Assembly (NCBI GenBank): GCA_964059195.1
Contig: CAXKWD010000006.1
Coordinates: forward strand, 10,346,530 to 10,410,529
Source: Ectobius pallidus
Taxonomy: Eukaryota > Arthropoda > Insecta > Blattodea > Ectobiidae
DNA: 64,000 nucleotides
Reading direction: 5' to 3'
Part shown: positions 10,626 to 21,807 of the stretch, in pieces
How positions within the stretch are numbered: the first letter of the stretch is position 1
Layout of the letters: every line of letters starts with the position of its first letter
Position numbers and translations under genes: made by a program
The notes under the pieces: model-generated
The model's database searches: none
The model's input: the letters and a program-made list of their open reading frames with translations, nothing else
What the model was told of the DNA's origin: nothing

Positions 10626-13600
10626 ATGAGTCCCACGGGTATTGGACAGCCGTCTTCCTCTTCAGGGAGTGTTGTAGACCTAGTTCCCTGTGTGTTATGT
10701 GGAAAGAAATTTACCAGAAGAGGGATTAGCATTCACATTGCCAGAAGTCATAGTTCCTCTCAGGATTCAAATGCTGATATTGAAGGAGAAAGTAACAGCG
10801 ATGGAGTTACTAGAACTGGTACAGCTTCACAAATACTCAACACTGAAGAATCATTTTCATGTCCTTTATGTGGCTTGTGCTTTAACAGTGCACGTGGTCT
10901 TACCATTCATCAATCCAAGCGGCATGTCACCTTATCAAACAAAAATAAACTTGCAAAAATATTGCAATCGGATAATGATAATATAAATAATGAAGTGAAT
11001 TTGCCAAACAGTAAGGCATCAAAACCCAGGTCAAATGCTGAATTACAGAAAGAAGTTGATAAATGGCGTAAAGTCTTTCAAGATATTTATGGTGACCTTG
11101 ATCATTTTGAATTCACTGATTTTGATGATAAAGTCAGCAGTTTTTTAACATTTTTAAATGAAGCCAATGCCAAGCTGCCGGGACCCCAACATCCTGCAAC
11201 CCGTTACTATCAGCTTAGAAAGAACAGAAAAAATATTAACCATACAGTTTCGTCAAATCCTCAACGTTCTTCAAAGGCTAGAAGGAACAAAAATAACAAT
11301 AGATATGATTATGAAGTTGCTCAATTTAATTACTACAACAGAAGGAAGACAGTTGTTAGGACCATTATGAATTCAGGTAATCCAAAGCGGTGCCCTATTA
11401 ACACTAGTGAAATAGAGAATAATTTTCTTCAAGTTTTTGGGACTCCTAATGACTGTGTCAGAGAGACATATCCTGTTGGTGGCCTGAAAGACAATGTTTC
11501 TGAAGTCTCCACTGACATGGTGAAGAAGGCGATTAAGGGTATGTCAGTGGACACATCACCTGGGTTTGATAAAGTACTTATAAGAACAGTTAAAGAGCTT
11601 GGCATATCTGAAGTTGTTAAAGTACTTATAGATATTATGTTGAAAACAAGTTTTGTGCCTACAAAACTTAGAGAAGGGCGAACTGTTCTTATCTATAAAG
11701 GCAAGGGAGATGTGAAGAACATAACTTCCTGGAGGCCTATAACCATCTATTCTGTTATACGGCGAATAATTGAACGGGTTCTTGATCAACAATTGAGGAT
11801 ACAGATCGAATTAAATATAAACCAAAGAGGATTTGTGCCAAACATATCAGGCTGTCATATCAATTCCAGACTTCTGTCTGGCTGTTTGAAACATTCGAAA
11901 ACAAATAAGACTGACTGTGTTATTGCATTTCTTGATGTTTCCCGTGCTTTTGATCGGATAGGACATGCACATATTAAGAACTCGCTTCAGTCTGCTGGTG
12001 TATCCTCTGACCTTCAAGCTTTAATTGTTTCTCTTATAAAAGATAACACTATTCAAGTGGAAACAGGACTTCAACGGACTAAGAAGATATCTGTCAGATG
12101 TGGAGTACCACAGGGTGGACCACTGTCACCAATTTTATTCAATCTTGCTATTAATTTCATTTATGATAATGTTTGTGAACAAAATTTCGCTACGAAGTAT
12201 GGGTATAAATTAAGTGCTGACACGGAACCCATATGCTTAACAGGATTTGCTGATGATCAGGCAGTGACTGCTCGCAACATTGATTGTGCAGTTCGCGTCA
12301 TTGATGCTACTCATAACCTTCTTGCAACCATAGGCTTAGAAATAAACGCTGATAAAAGCTCAGCAATTGTTGTGAGTCAAGGCCAGCTTGTACAAAGCAA
12401 TTTAAACTTAGGATGTGGAGAAATTATTTCTTCAATCTCTGAAAATGAAACCATTAAATATCTGGGTTGTAAGTTTAACAGTGAGCTTCTGTTCAATAAA
12501 GACGCATTAGTCCCTTTCCACCAAAATCTAGAAAAATTAGCAAAATCTCCTTTGCTGAAACCTAATCAGAAACTCAATATAATCAATCAGTATATATTTC
12601 CATCTCTCATATATCCTTTGCAGACTGCGCCTTTGACTAAAATTCCATTGTATGTGCTTGATGGCCTGGATGTCATTATACGGCGAACTGTAAAAGAAAT
12701 TGTTGGACTTCCTGACAGAACTGCTAGTGCAATGCTATATGCACCTCGTAAGTTACGTGGACTAGGGCTGATTAATTGTCAATGGGAAGCCCCGTTGCAA
12801 CATATTTCTGTTGCTAAAAAGTTGACCAATTGTGACGATCCCCGCTTCCTCCTGGTATGTAATTATGATGACGAGATTCAGCAGAGCTTGGCAAGGCTGA
12901 GTCCACTGGACAAGAGTAATACTCAAATGAGCTCTCGGCAACTTAGAAGAGTTTTGCGGTTGAAATCATTCGAGGAATGGTCATCAATGTCATGGCAAGG
13001 TATCGGCGTATCTCATTTTAAAGAATATACAGCCACTAACAACTTTATGGCGGAGAAAGTTAAGCTAACTTCTTCAGAATGGACGGCCCTCTTGAAATTA
13101 AATATCAATTATGCCAACTTGAAAGGAGTTCCTGGAAATCATAGTGAATCGAATGGGGCATCCCTTTGTCGCAGATGTGCAAAGGAGACTGAAACACCAG
13201 GCCATGTGCTCGGATCTTGTCCCTTCAATTCTCTCCTGATTACCCAGAGGCACCACAAGTTGAAGCATGCACTTACCACCATGCTAACAAAACATGGATA
13301 CGAATGCTTTGAGGAAGTCCATGCTATTGATGGGACAGGATCCAATCGCTTTGCCGACATCGTGGCTTTTAAGAAAGGATCACATGAAGCTTACATCCTT
13401 GACCCCACAATAAGGTATGAAAATAATGCTACCGACCAAGCAAACAACGTAGACCGTGAAAAAAGGATATATATGAAAGCTGTATTCCTTTCTTTAAAGA
13501 TAAATATAGGAGGAATTTTGGTGATCGGCATTTTACTGTCCATGGACTTTTATTTGGAGCAAGAGGTACTGTATACCGATCGGTTGCTGATGTACTTAGG

Positions 13601-13628
13601 AAGCTGGGACTGGACTTATCATCCTTAA
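10626..13628 (+). CDS. R2-type retrotransposon polyprotein, C-terminus frameshifted
   Basis: The protein nicks a target site with its restriction-like endonuclease and reverse-transcribes the element RNA from it. Counting from an upstream in-frame GTG at 10590, C2H2 fingers lie at about residues 34-54 and 90-112. The first ATG in frame is 10626, just before finger one, and is the more likely start. Reverse transcriptase motifs follow: SWRPITIYSV, FLDVSRAFDRIGH, CGVPQGGPLSPILFN, and catalytic FADD near residue 553. A CCHC knuckle (CRRC, then H and C) is near 861-878, and the endonuclease core RFADIVAF ... YILDP near 915-935. The last 50 or so residues look random, while a frame shifted by one base from about 13465 stays open to a TAG at 13697-13699 and reads like the conserved R2 tail. 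A 1-nt indel near the A run at 13457-13464 therefore truncates the domain. Confidence 0.82.
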   Translation: MSPTGIGQPSSSSGSVVDLVPCVLCGKKFTRRGISIHIARSHSSSQDSNADIEGESNSDGVTRTGTASQILNTEESFSCPLCGLCFNSARGLTIHQSKRHVTLSNKNKLAKILQSDNDNINNEVNLPNSKASKPRSNAELQKEVDKWRKVFQDIYGDLDHFEFTDFDDKVSSFLTFLNEANAKLPGPQHPATRYYQLRKNRKNINHTVSSNPQRSSKARRNKNNNRYDYEVAQFNYYNRRKTVVRTIMNSGNPKRCPINTSEIENNFLQVFGTPNDCVRETYPVGGLKDNVSEVSTDMVKKAIKGMSVDTSPGFDKVLIRTVKELGISEVVKVLIDIMLKTSFVPTKLREGRTVLIYKGKGDVKNITSWRPITIYSVIRRIIERVLDQQLRIQIELNINQRGFVPNISGCHINSRLLSGCLKHSKTNKTDCVIAFLDVSRAFDRIGHAHIKNSLQSAGVSSDLQALIVSLIKDNTIQVETGLQRTKKISVRCGVPQGGPLSPILFNLAINFIYDNVCEQNFATKYGYKLSADTEPICLTGFADDQAVTARNIDCAVRVIDATHNLLATIGLEINADKSSAIVVSQGQLVQSNLNLGCGEIISSISENETIKYLGCKFNSELLFNKDALVPFHQNLEKLAKSPLLKPNQKLNIINQYIFPSLIYPLQTAPLTKIPLYVLDGLDVIIRRTVKEIVGLPDRTASAMLYAPRKLRGLGLINCQWEAPLQHISVAKKLTNCDDPRFLLVCNYDDEIQQSLARLSPLDKSNTQMSSRQLRRVLRLKSFEEWSSMSWQGIGVSHFKEYTATNNFMAEKVKLTSSEWTALLKLNINYANLKGVPGNHSESNGASLCRRCAKETETPGHVLGSCPFNSLLITQRHHKLKHALTTMLTKHGYECFEEVHAIDGTGSNRFADIVAFKKGSHEAYILDPTIRYENNATDQANNVDREKRIYMKAVFLSLKINIGGILVIGILLSMDFYLEQEVLYTDRLLMYLGSWDWTYHP

Positions 13629-13699
13629 ATCAGATGGCAGAAAACATCATTGCTGACTCAGTGGGCATATTGCACCACCACATATATAAGAATATATAG
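13465..13699 (+). pseudogene. out-of-frame C-terminal tail of the R2-type protein
   Basis: Overlapping the end of the main frame, this second frame encodes an aromatic and basic segment containing HGLLFGARGT and RKLGLDLSSLNQ, the kind of tail expected after an R2-type endonuclease. It stops at TAG 13697-13699, a more natural end than the main-frame stop. It marks a single frameshift, not a separate gene. Confidence 0.6.
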
Positions 13700-13979
13700 T
13701 AAAATTGTTTAGATGTTTTATTTAAACTATTGTTTATATGTTACCCATTTTTTTACCATCATTTGAACTATTGTCAAAAGTGATTGATTGGTATGCTGTG
13801 TCTATGGCAACTTGCTTGAAGCAAGCAGCTCATTTTGTTCAATAAAATGTATTCTTCTACATGTGTCTGGTACAACATAATAGCAAACCTTGACATGGTG
13901 AAGCTTTCCAATTATTAGAATCGGTCAAGAGTGTATTTGAATAGATAGTGCCATCAAGCATGGTTTGATTAGTATCATT

Positions 13980-16041
13980 CTGCCCTGCTACCCCAGAAAA
14001 CCTTAACTCCATCTGTCACAGTTTTGAGTAAATCGCCTTTTTGCATTTTGACCTAGGCCACAACTTTTAAAATGTGTTTTATAAATTCTAATATGATAAA
14101 TGAGTTAAGATAAAGTGTAAAATTTATATGAGAGCCTAAAAACATTCAAAAGGGTTATAGTTATGGAAATATGTGGAATTAAGGCATATTTCCTTACCAT
14201 TTGCTTACTTCGTTTGAAAGAAAAATACCTTAAGTTCTCAAACGGAAGCAAAATTGCCTTAAGTCGATGTACTTAAGGCATAATTCCTTCCTATTCGGAT
14301 TATATGTGTAACTATTTTTGTAGGAAACTAGTTTTTATTACTCTTTCTTTCATTCAAAGTAGGATAGTTTTACCTTAATTAATGTAATCAATATCGTTCT
14401 TCGAATGATGTGTCAAATTTACGTCGTTTCCTAGGATGCCCTAGTTTTGTAAACTGGATTTTAGATTCAATTGCTGCTGACAATGCTGGAGTTGTTTCCC
14501 CTAAAGTTGAGGCTACGATCTTTTAGCTGACATTGTCAAATTGATCGTCTAAAGGCAGTTGAAATATTTCGTAGAACATCAAAGCCGTTAACTGCAGAAG
14601 TACTTCCTGGCTACGGCAACTTAACTGGTGTTAGCTCAGTGTATATCTTCCCTACAATGTTGTCATCTTGTCCATTAACAGGTTGTGCTATATCCAACAA
14701 ATCTGTTTCACATTTAGTTTCAATCCTTCCATTAACATGGACATAATTTTTTAAATCTTGCACTACACATTCTTCCTTTTTCATCAGTCATTTTACATAA
14801 CTTATCTTATTTCAAATGAAGTCAACTAGCTTGATAATCGTCTTACTTAAGTTCATTTCACAACAACAAATACTTTTAAAATATTTTAAATTAACCCTTA
14901 CAGCCGACACTAAGAACGAAGCGCATGAGTACCTTCTGTGGACTGGTTTGACGAACATGCCAGTGTATTAACTCAGATATATGTGTCATGCATTGACAGA
15001 ATTTTGAACTGTTTCCACAAAGATGAACGTAGACCACACTCCACGAGCGGAAGTATTTTTTGTTACATTAGCTTAAATAAGAGGGGTTAAACATGTAGCA
15101 ATACAGAAGAAATTCTTGGAAACCATGTGCTCAAACTCCTACTAATTGATTCTCTTTTCAATATATATACGGGGGGCCATAAACGCACTCATTCAAGCCC
15201 AGCCTGCAATAAATCTTACCCAAACTAGTCAGAGAGGGACATTTTCCCGAAAAAATACCACCCACAGAAAAGAGAAACACAAAAAACATACGAGAATGAA
15301 AGATGGTTGGATGCATATTGCTGCCCTGTACCTGCTTCCATGCCAGTCCACAAAAATGAAAATTTATATACTTATCAGCACTAAGTTACAAGTTACAAGG
15401 CAAAATTTGTGCTATAGGTGGGCGTAGCATTTAAATATCGGCGGACGGTAATTCTTCAGGCGACTCTGCGGCATTTAAATGTCCGGCTTGAAGGGTTAAA
15501 ATTACATTTGACCAACGAAGATAATATCACTGATTGCATCCATCCGATCTTGCAAAATTATAAGTTGCCAACATCCAATAAAAAAATAGCACATTTACTG
15601 CTTTCATCTGTTTTTAAGTTTAAAAATTCTAAATGCAATTTACATTACAGTGTTAACTATATTCTCATATAAGGTAGTTTTCAGCCTATATAAAGAAGAA
15701 ATTTTACCTTAACTCAAAGCTTCTCGATACTTAAGGTAATTTTGTTTCTGATTGTGGATTTACTACTTGTTACTGATAGGAAGGAAATTAACCTTAAATC
15801 CACTTTGAGAAGGAGATAAGGTATTTTCCTCTCTTATAATGGACATAAGGCTTATTTCCTTCTTAACGTAGCTCATTTTGGAGATAAGGTATTTTTAATA
15901 GGCCTAAAAAAAGGGCCTAGGGAAGTAAAAATTGGGATTTTATGATTTCAGCAGATGCAGAACAACATGTACATGATGGATATGCATGTAACTCATTTTC
16001 GGCAAAAAGTGGAGTTAAGGCTTTTTTGCCTAGCAGGGCAG
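13980..16041. mobile_element. 2.06-kb DNA transposon with CTGCCCTGCTA inverted ends
   Basis: The left end reads CTGCCCTGCTA, then after a short gap ACCTTAACTCCA; the right end is its reverse complement (TGGAGTTAAGG ... TAGCAGGGCAG). It is flanked by CATT on both sides (13976-13979 and 16042-16045), a 4-bp target duplication. Both ends carry many CCTTAAG/AAGGTAATT-type motifs (14170-14290 and 15700-15900), probable transposase-binding subterminal repeats. No intact transposase is visible; 14440-14790 on the minus strand looks like decayed coding sequence. The superfamily is not assigned. Confidence 0.7.
14440..14790 (-). pseudogene. possible decayed coding segment inside the 2-kb transposon
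   Basis: Minus-strand frames contain stretches of ordinary protein composition (for example IETKCETDLLDIAQPVNGQD) interrupted by stops and frame changes. It may be a transposase or captured-exon relic. I do not recognise the family. Confidence 0.25.
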
Positions 16042-16045
16042 CATT

Positions 16046-17498
16046 GGCATGTAAACACTATTACATAAGGCAAGATCTCTTTACATGTGTAAAACGCGGT
16101 TCCAATGTTTACATATCACACAACTCTCATCACAACTCAGAAATGCACTTAAAACAAATAAACTGAACCACATCGTAGAACGGCTGCAACTTGACTGACA
16201 CAACGCCGTCCGCAGACAGGCGAACGGAGGGGTGGGGAGAGTTGCGTTCAGAAAAACAATAGAGGAACGCTATAGTGCTGACAAAATTCGGCGCAAAGGG
16301 TAGATTCCTCATTTGAGACGGGCTATTTGCGTTTCATAGGTCACAATGCCTGAAACTGATGCTTTTATAGGATCCAATACGGCCTATTTTGACGTTAGGG
16401 CCTAATACTGCAGTTTTGTAAGTTTTTCCTCTTAAAGTTTCTTAATAAGCTTTTGTTATTAAATTTTTAGCTCGGATTGATAGGTACTTGTCATACTGAA
16501 TGGTAACTTATATCTAAACAGCAGAAATGTTTTATCATAGGTAATCCCAAGAGAGTTGAAGAGTTTATCTGATGAAACTCATCAACTCGAGTTGGATTTA
16601 TTAAGACTATTCCATGAATAAAATGTAATGAATTATATAAATAGTAATTACTTTTGTGCTTTGTTGTATAAAAACAAAACTAACAGTTGTGAGATCACGG
16701 CATACTGTGTATCAACCATCCATGAATCGATTCGAGCTACCATGGTGTAATCAGGGCTACCAATGCCCATATAAGACATAGTTAACTTCATTCAGGTAAG
16801 CTTACAGCAGAACAGAATAAAAGCACACGAACTGGCTTGCACTGAATCGAAATTGTATTTTAATCGATGTACATTTATATTATTTAAATTTCCAAACAAG
16901 TTATGTTGTATAAACTAATCGGTTTTCGTGCTGCTTAATGGCAATATGTGACGTATTAATCATGAGACATTGATGCTTACGTGTCCAGTAACTAGCTGAT
17001 GTTTTATCAGATAAATCCGCATCTTCATATTAATATCAAGCATTTTATAAGTTAAACGATCGTGATTGGTCTATTTCCGAGGAATTGCTAAACGTGAATG
17101 GTCAATATCAAACACGCGGCGTATGAGCGGAATAGTCCTTGAAAATATTTCCTGATAAATATTCCATCAGAATCCACCATATGATAAAATTATTCAGAGG
17201 TTGTAAACCATTTATTTTCAGCCTATAAATAAGCGTCGAGTAATAGAGGACATTGTTTTTCACTAGAAGTATAAGAAAAGCATATTAGTAATTTAGTAAA
17301 AAACCAATTATTAAGAAAATTTAAAAGAATTGAATTAGATGTTTTGCTAAGCAGTGTTCACCACCGATTAGTAAACTTCCAAAAACACTATGAGTATGTA
17401 ATATTGGTTAATGGACTCCTCATGGAAAACGGAAACAATTAAAAACTTTCCGTTGATAGCGAAAACAGTTGCTTACTGTAATAAGAGTGGTTCAATTA
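16046..17498. other. intergenic DNA, nothing recognised
   Basis: Mostly AT-rich, with a short GC-richer patch at 16185-16300 that holds no recognisable gene. Confidence 0.45.
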
Positions 17499-18030
17499 TT
17501 AAGTGCCAGTATGGTACTTTATGAGATTGTGTGGGGGACGAAAAATGTCTGTCCGTCTGTCCGTCCGTCCGTCCGTCCGTGTGTCTGTACGCGCTCTAAC
17601 TCAAATACGCTTTATCGAATTTTAATGAAACTTGGTATACGCGTTTATAATGTCCATGGGAAGAACCCTATTGAAATTGGACCAAATCGGTTCACCGGTA
17701 CCGGAGTAAAACCCAATTTAGTGTATATTTTAAAGGCGCCATAACTCACATACGCTTTATCGGATTTTCATGAAACTTGGAATACCTATTTATAATGCCC
17801 ATGGGAAGATGTCTATTGATATTGGACCAGATCGGTTGGGCGGTACCGGAATAATGCCCAATTTAGTGCCTTTTTATGGTAATACAGTATATCACAAAGG
17901 CGTGGATAACTCAAATACGCTTTATCGGATTTTCTTGAAACTTGGTATACGAATTTAAGACGTTTTTGGGTACAAGCCTATTGAATTAGGGCCGAATCGG
18001 TTGATCGGTACCGAAGTAACGCGTATATCA
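17499..18030 (+). repeat. family Y repeat block 1 (about 150-bp subunits)
   Basis: Begins AAGTGCCAGTATGGTACTTT, then a run of TCCG/TCTG repeats, then about three direct subunits. Each subunit contains AACTCAAATACGCTTTATCG, ATGAAACTTGG, CCATGGGAAGA, GGACCAAATCGG and ACCGG(T/A)ACCGG(A/T)GTAA. The plus-strand open frame across it reads a repeated SNTLYRI..MKLG pattern; this looks like a by-product of the DNA repeat. Confidence 0.75.
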
Positions 18031-18575
18031 ATATTAATTTTGTAATCAATATTCTTTCAAGGCCCACAATGTAAGCTTATTAAAAAAACTTAACAAATTG
18101 CCAATCGTTTATTCATATTGTTAGCAGCCTTCATTGATTTGTTTCTTCATAACGATGTCAGTGTGGCTAAATAATAACTTAAATAAACGATTTATAACAA
18201 CTAGCCGTTGAATATTGATATTATAATGTGTATTCTATAGTTATGTAGACTACCGATATTTACATTAGGCTATATTTTACTGTGAGTATTTTTCTTATCG
18301 TTCCTGTGCAGCAATATACCTAATGTAATTCCTGACAGATAGATTTCATATGCTTATTATTCATTCATAACCTTTAAGGCTGCTTTAAATTGAAACAGAG
18401 ATATCAGCGAATCGTAGGTCTATTGCATCATTATTATTATTGCCGGCACATTTTGTTTTTGGAGTTAACTCGGACATCTATTACAAAAATAACTTTTATG
18501 CATTTGCCTATCATAATTGCGTGTATCACTGATTAAAAAAAAAACATACTGGCACTTGGTTATATCAGTTTACCT
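18031..18575 (+). repeat. family Y inter-block body
   Basis: Its end (CATAATTGCG ... CAGTTTACCTGATTTTATTA, from about 18490) is shared with 19690-19780, 21230-21290 and, inverted, 46700-46790. So the Y family has a body upstream of the subunit block. The first 450 bp shows no feature. Confidence 0.5.
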
Positions 18576-19440
18576 GATTTTATTAAGTGCCAGTATGGTA
18601 CTTTATGAGATTGTGTGGTGGACGAAAAAATGTCTGTCCGTCTGTCCGTGTGTCTGTACGCACCATAACTCAAATACGCTTTTTCGGATTTTCATGAAAC
18701 TTGGAAAACACATTTATAATGTCCATGGGAAGAACCCTATTGATATTGAACCAAATCGGTTCACCGGTACCGGAGTAATGCCCAATTTAGTGCCTATTTT
18801 AATAGACTATGGCGCCTTTCTAATAGAAAGGCGCCATCACTCAAATACGCTGTATCGGATTTCCATGAAACTTGGTATACCCATTTATGACGTCCATGAG
18901 AAGTGCCCCATTGAATTTGAACCTAATCTGTTGACCGGTACCGGAGTAAAACCCAATTTAGTGTCTACTTTAAAGGCGCAATAACTCAAATACGCTTTAT
19001 CGGATATTTATGAAACTTCGTATACGCATTTATAATGTTCATGGGAAGACGTTTATTGATATTGGACCAAATCGGTTGGCCAGTACCGGAATAATGCTCA
19101 ATTTAGTGTTTTTATGTTAATATATAAGAAGTCACGATAACTCAAATATGCTTTAATGGATTTTCCTGAAATTTTGTATAGGCCTACCCATTTATAATGT
19201 ACGTGGAAAGACGTCTACTGATATTGGACCAAATCGGTAGACCGGTACCGGAGTAAAACCCAATTTAGTGTATATTTTAAAGACGCGGTAACTCAAATAC
19301 GCTTTACCAGATTTTTATGAAACTTGGTATACACATTTATAATGTCCATGGGAAGACGTCTATTCATAATGGATAAAATCGGTTGACCTGTTTTGGAGTA
19401 ATGCTCAATTTAGTGCCTATTTTATGGTAATATACGTATT
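18576..19440 (+). repeat. family Y repeat block 2
   Basis: Same start as block 1 (AAGTGCCAGTATGGTACTTT) with about five to six subunits of roughly 140-160 bp in direct orientation. Subunits differ by scattered substitutions, so the array is not freshly amplified. Confidence 0.75.
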
Positions 19441-19559
19441 CGAAAGGATTTATTAAAAAAATGAAAATCAGTTATCTTGACAACATAGCCTATTGTTTTA
19501 CTGTGATCTTATAAGGCCTTGGAAATTAAAATACAGGTAGCTATGACAAAAAACATATT

Positions 19560-20940
19560 GATTTACATGCGCTTATCCAACTAGACCGTTAAAATGACCC
19601 AGGTGACCGAGATGGTAGACCTTTCTTCTTCCGTAAGCCATTGCTTAATGAATAAATCTGGAGCTTAACTTGGAAATCTATTTTTAAAAAAACATATTCT
19701 GCATATCATAATTGCAGTCATAACTGATTAAACAAAAACATACTGGCACTTTGTTACATCAGTTTACCTGATTTTATTAAGTGCCAGTATGGTACTTTAT
19801 GCAGGGGTGCCCATCCCCCCAAACTTCATGACTCACCCCCCCAACTTTATTGCTCACCCCCAACCTGATTGGCTATCGACATGGGCGCTCATATGATATT
19901 TTCTAGGGGGGCAATTTTTTTAATTAATTAATTTTTTTTCTCTTTAACTTCTTGGACCACTTTGTAACATTATATTAAAAATATAATAAGTGCAACAATG
20001 ACGTAACCAGAAAATAATTGCGGGGAGGATCAAAAGTGCCGGGGGGTCGGGGGTCAATCCCCAGAAAATTTTTAAATATTGAACTAATGAAAATCACATT
20101 TTACGCTATTTTAGCACAGAAAAACTAGTTAGAAAATTTGTTTACCATACTCTAAGACATGCCAATGTAAATAAGAAATGATTAGGCCTGCCTAAGTGGG
20201 GGGTTCACCCCCGGAAAATTTTTAAATACTGAACTAATGAAAATCACATTTTACGCTATTTTAGCACTCAAAAACTAATTAGGAAATTTGTTTACCATAA
20301 TCTAAGACATGCCAATGTAAACAAGAAATTGTTACTTAAGTCGGGTGTCCACCCCCGGGAAATTTTTAAATATGGGACGAATGAAAATCACATTTTACGC
20401 TATTTAGCACTCAAAAACTAGTTATCTTGGTAGTTTCTAATTTTAGCATATAAAACGCTAATTTTGCAACAATTTTCAACCCCCCCCCCAGAAAATTCAT
20501 AAAACGCTAATATTTTGCCCCCCCAGAAATTTCAATGACTCAGTCTGCGTCTTTACCCCCCTCTGTGGGCACCCCTGCTTTATGAGACTGTGTGAGAGGG
20601 ACGGAAAAATGTTTGTCCGTCTGTCTGTCTGTCTGTCCGTGTGTCTGTACGCGCCATAACTCAAATATGCTTTATCGGATTTTCATGAAACTTGGTATAC
20701 ACATTTATAATGTCCATGGAAAGACGTCTGTTGATATTGGACCAAATCGATTGGCCGGTACCGGAATAATGCCCAATTTAGTACATTTTTATGGTTTTAT
20801 ATAACAAAAGGCCCAATAACTCAAATATGCTTTATCGGATTTTCATGAAACTTGGTATAAACATTTACAACGTCCATGTTAAGAAGCCTATTAATTGTGG
20901 ACCTAATCGGTTGACCGGTACCAGAGTAACAACTAATTAA
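19560..20940 (+). repeat. family Y unit 3, split by a hAT MITE
   Basis: Body (19560-19780) and the junction motif GTGCCAGTATGGTACTTTATG are interrupted at 19801 by a 776-bp insert and resume at 20578 with two subunits. Uninterrupted blocks 1 and 2 serve as empty-site references. Confidence 0.75.
19802..20577. mobile_element. hAT-type MITE, 776 bp
   Basis: Ends are CAGGGGTGCCCA and its complement TGGGCACCCCTG, characteristic of hAT elements. CTTTATG is repeated on both sides (19795-19801 and 20578-20584): 7 bp match, where hAT elements normally give 8. Inside are three direct repeats of about 140-155 bp that each contain CCCCGG/CCCCAG followed by AAATTTTTAAATA and ATGAAAATCACATTTTACGC. No transposase. 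Confidence 0.85.
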
Positions 20941-20989
20941 AGGTAACATGTTTTTTAATTTTTGTCTACCGGTGTAATTTGACTATTCC

Positions 20990-21300
20990 TTCACATATGC
21001 TTATCAAACAACACCATCAAACTGACTTAGTTGGCCAAATGGTGACGTCTTGAACTCGTATTCTGGAGGTCTCTGGATCAAATCCCGGAGCCGGTCGAGT
21101 TAACATGGATTTATTTTATTTTATTTTTTATTTTTATGTGAGTGCGCGATTGTCAAGGTATCACAAATCTGTAGTTCTGCTGACGCTGGTCGATTTTAAT
21201 CTGGTAAAAAAAAAAAAAAACTTATTTTCTGCACATCATAATTGCAATTATAATTGATTCAACAAAAACATTATGGTACATTGTTTACCTGATTTTATTT
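20990..21300 (+). repeat. family Y unit 4 start with tRNA-like segment and A tail
   Basis: At 21033-21100 the plus strand has a tRNA-like head (TTGGCCAAATGGTGACG) and B box (GGATCAAATCC), followed by a T-rich body and a 15-nt A run near 21208-21222. The Y-family body then resumes (TTCTGCACATCATAATTGCA). The A-tailed part may be a SINE within the Y body or part of Y itself. Confidence 0.45.
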
Positions 21301-21345
21301 ATATATATATATTTATTTATTTATTTTACCTTGCGGAAACTTGAA

Positions 21346-21352
<7 letters not shown>

Positions 21353-21411
<59 letters not shown>
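21353..21411 (+). repeat. (AAT)n microsatellite
   Basis: About 19-20 uninterrupted AAT units. Confidence 0.9.
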
Positions 21412-21413
<2 letters not shown>

Positions 21414-21799
21414 ATTAAAAACAAGAAATGATATACAAAGGCAAAAATTCAATCATAAGGTACATAAATAATATATAGGCTAATACAAAATGACTACAAT
21501 AAAGAAATGAAAAAAGATGAGACTAAACAAATACGTTCTTAGTTATTACAAGTAATGAAAATGTTCAAAGAAATATTTTACAAATTAGCATCAATTCCAT
21601 ATTATTGTATACTAAATTTATTAAATGATGCTTGAACTGTGAAGTCGTTTGGCAGCTCCTGAGATAGCTAGGCGAATTCGAATATTAAGAGTTACGAATT
21701 ATCTTGCATGTATGAATATCTTTTAATTCTGTTTTTAGTGCATTATCTTATGTGGAACCTTCGATTAATTCTTTTTGCTGCTGTTATCAATCGGATAAT
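21412..21799. other. intergenic DNA, nothing recognised
   Basis: AT-rich; no gene or repeat boundary identified. Confidence 0.45.
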
Positions 21800-21807
21800 A
21801 TTATCAG

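Larger units (their letters stand above)
10389..13870 (+). mobile_element. R2-type (RLE-encoding) non-LTR retrotransposon
   Basis: One long reading frame with N-terminal zinc fingers, central reverse transcriptase, CCHC knuckle and restriction-like endonuclease, the layout of the R2/NeSL/HERO group. A polyadenylation signal AATAAA lies at 13841-13846. Flanking DNA does not look like 28S or 18S rDNA, where R2 and R8 normally sit. Outer limits are approximate; no target duplication was found. Confidence 0.75.

Noticed and set aside
17469..20804. Plus-strand frames with Cys-rich starts and SNTLYRI..MKLG repeats
   Set aside because: The peptide periodicity follows the DNA subunit repeat; frames are short, broken and start in a TCCG/TCTG run.
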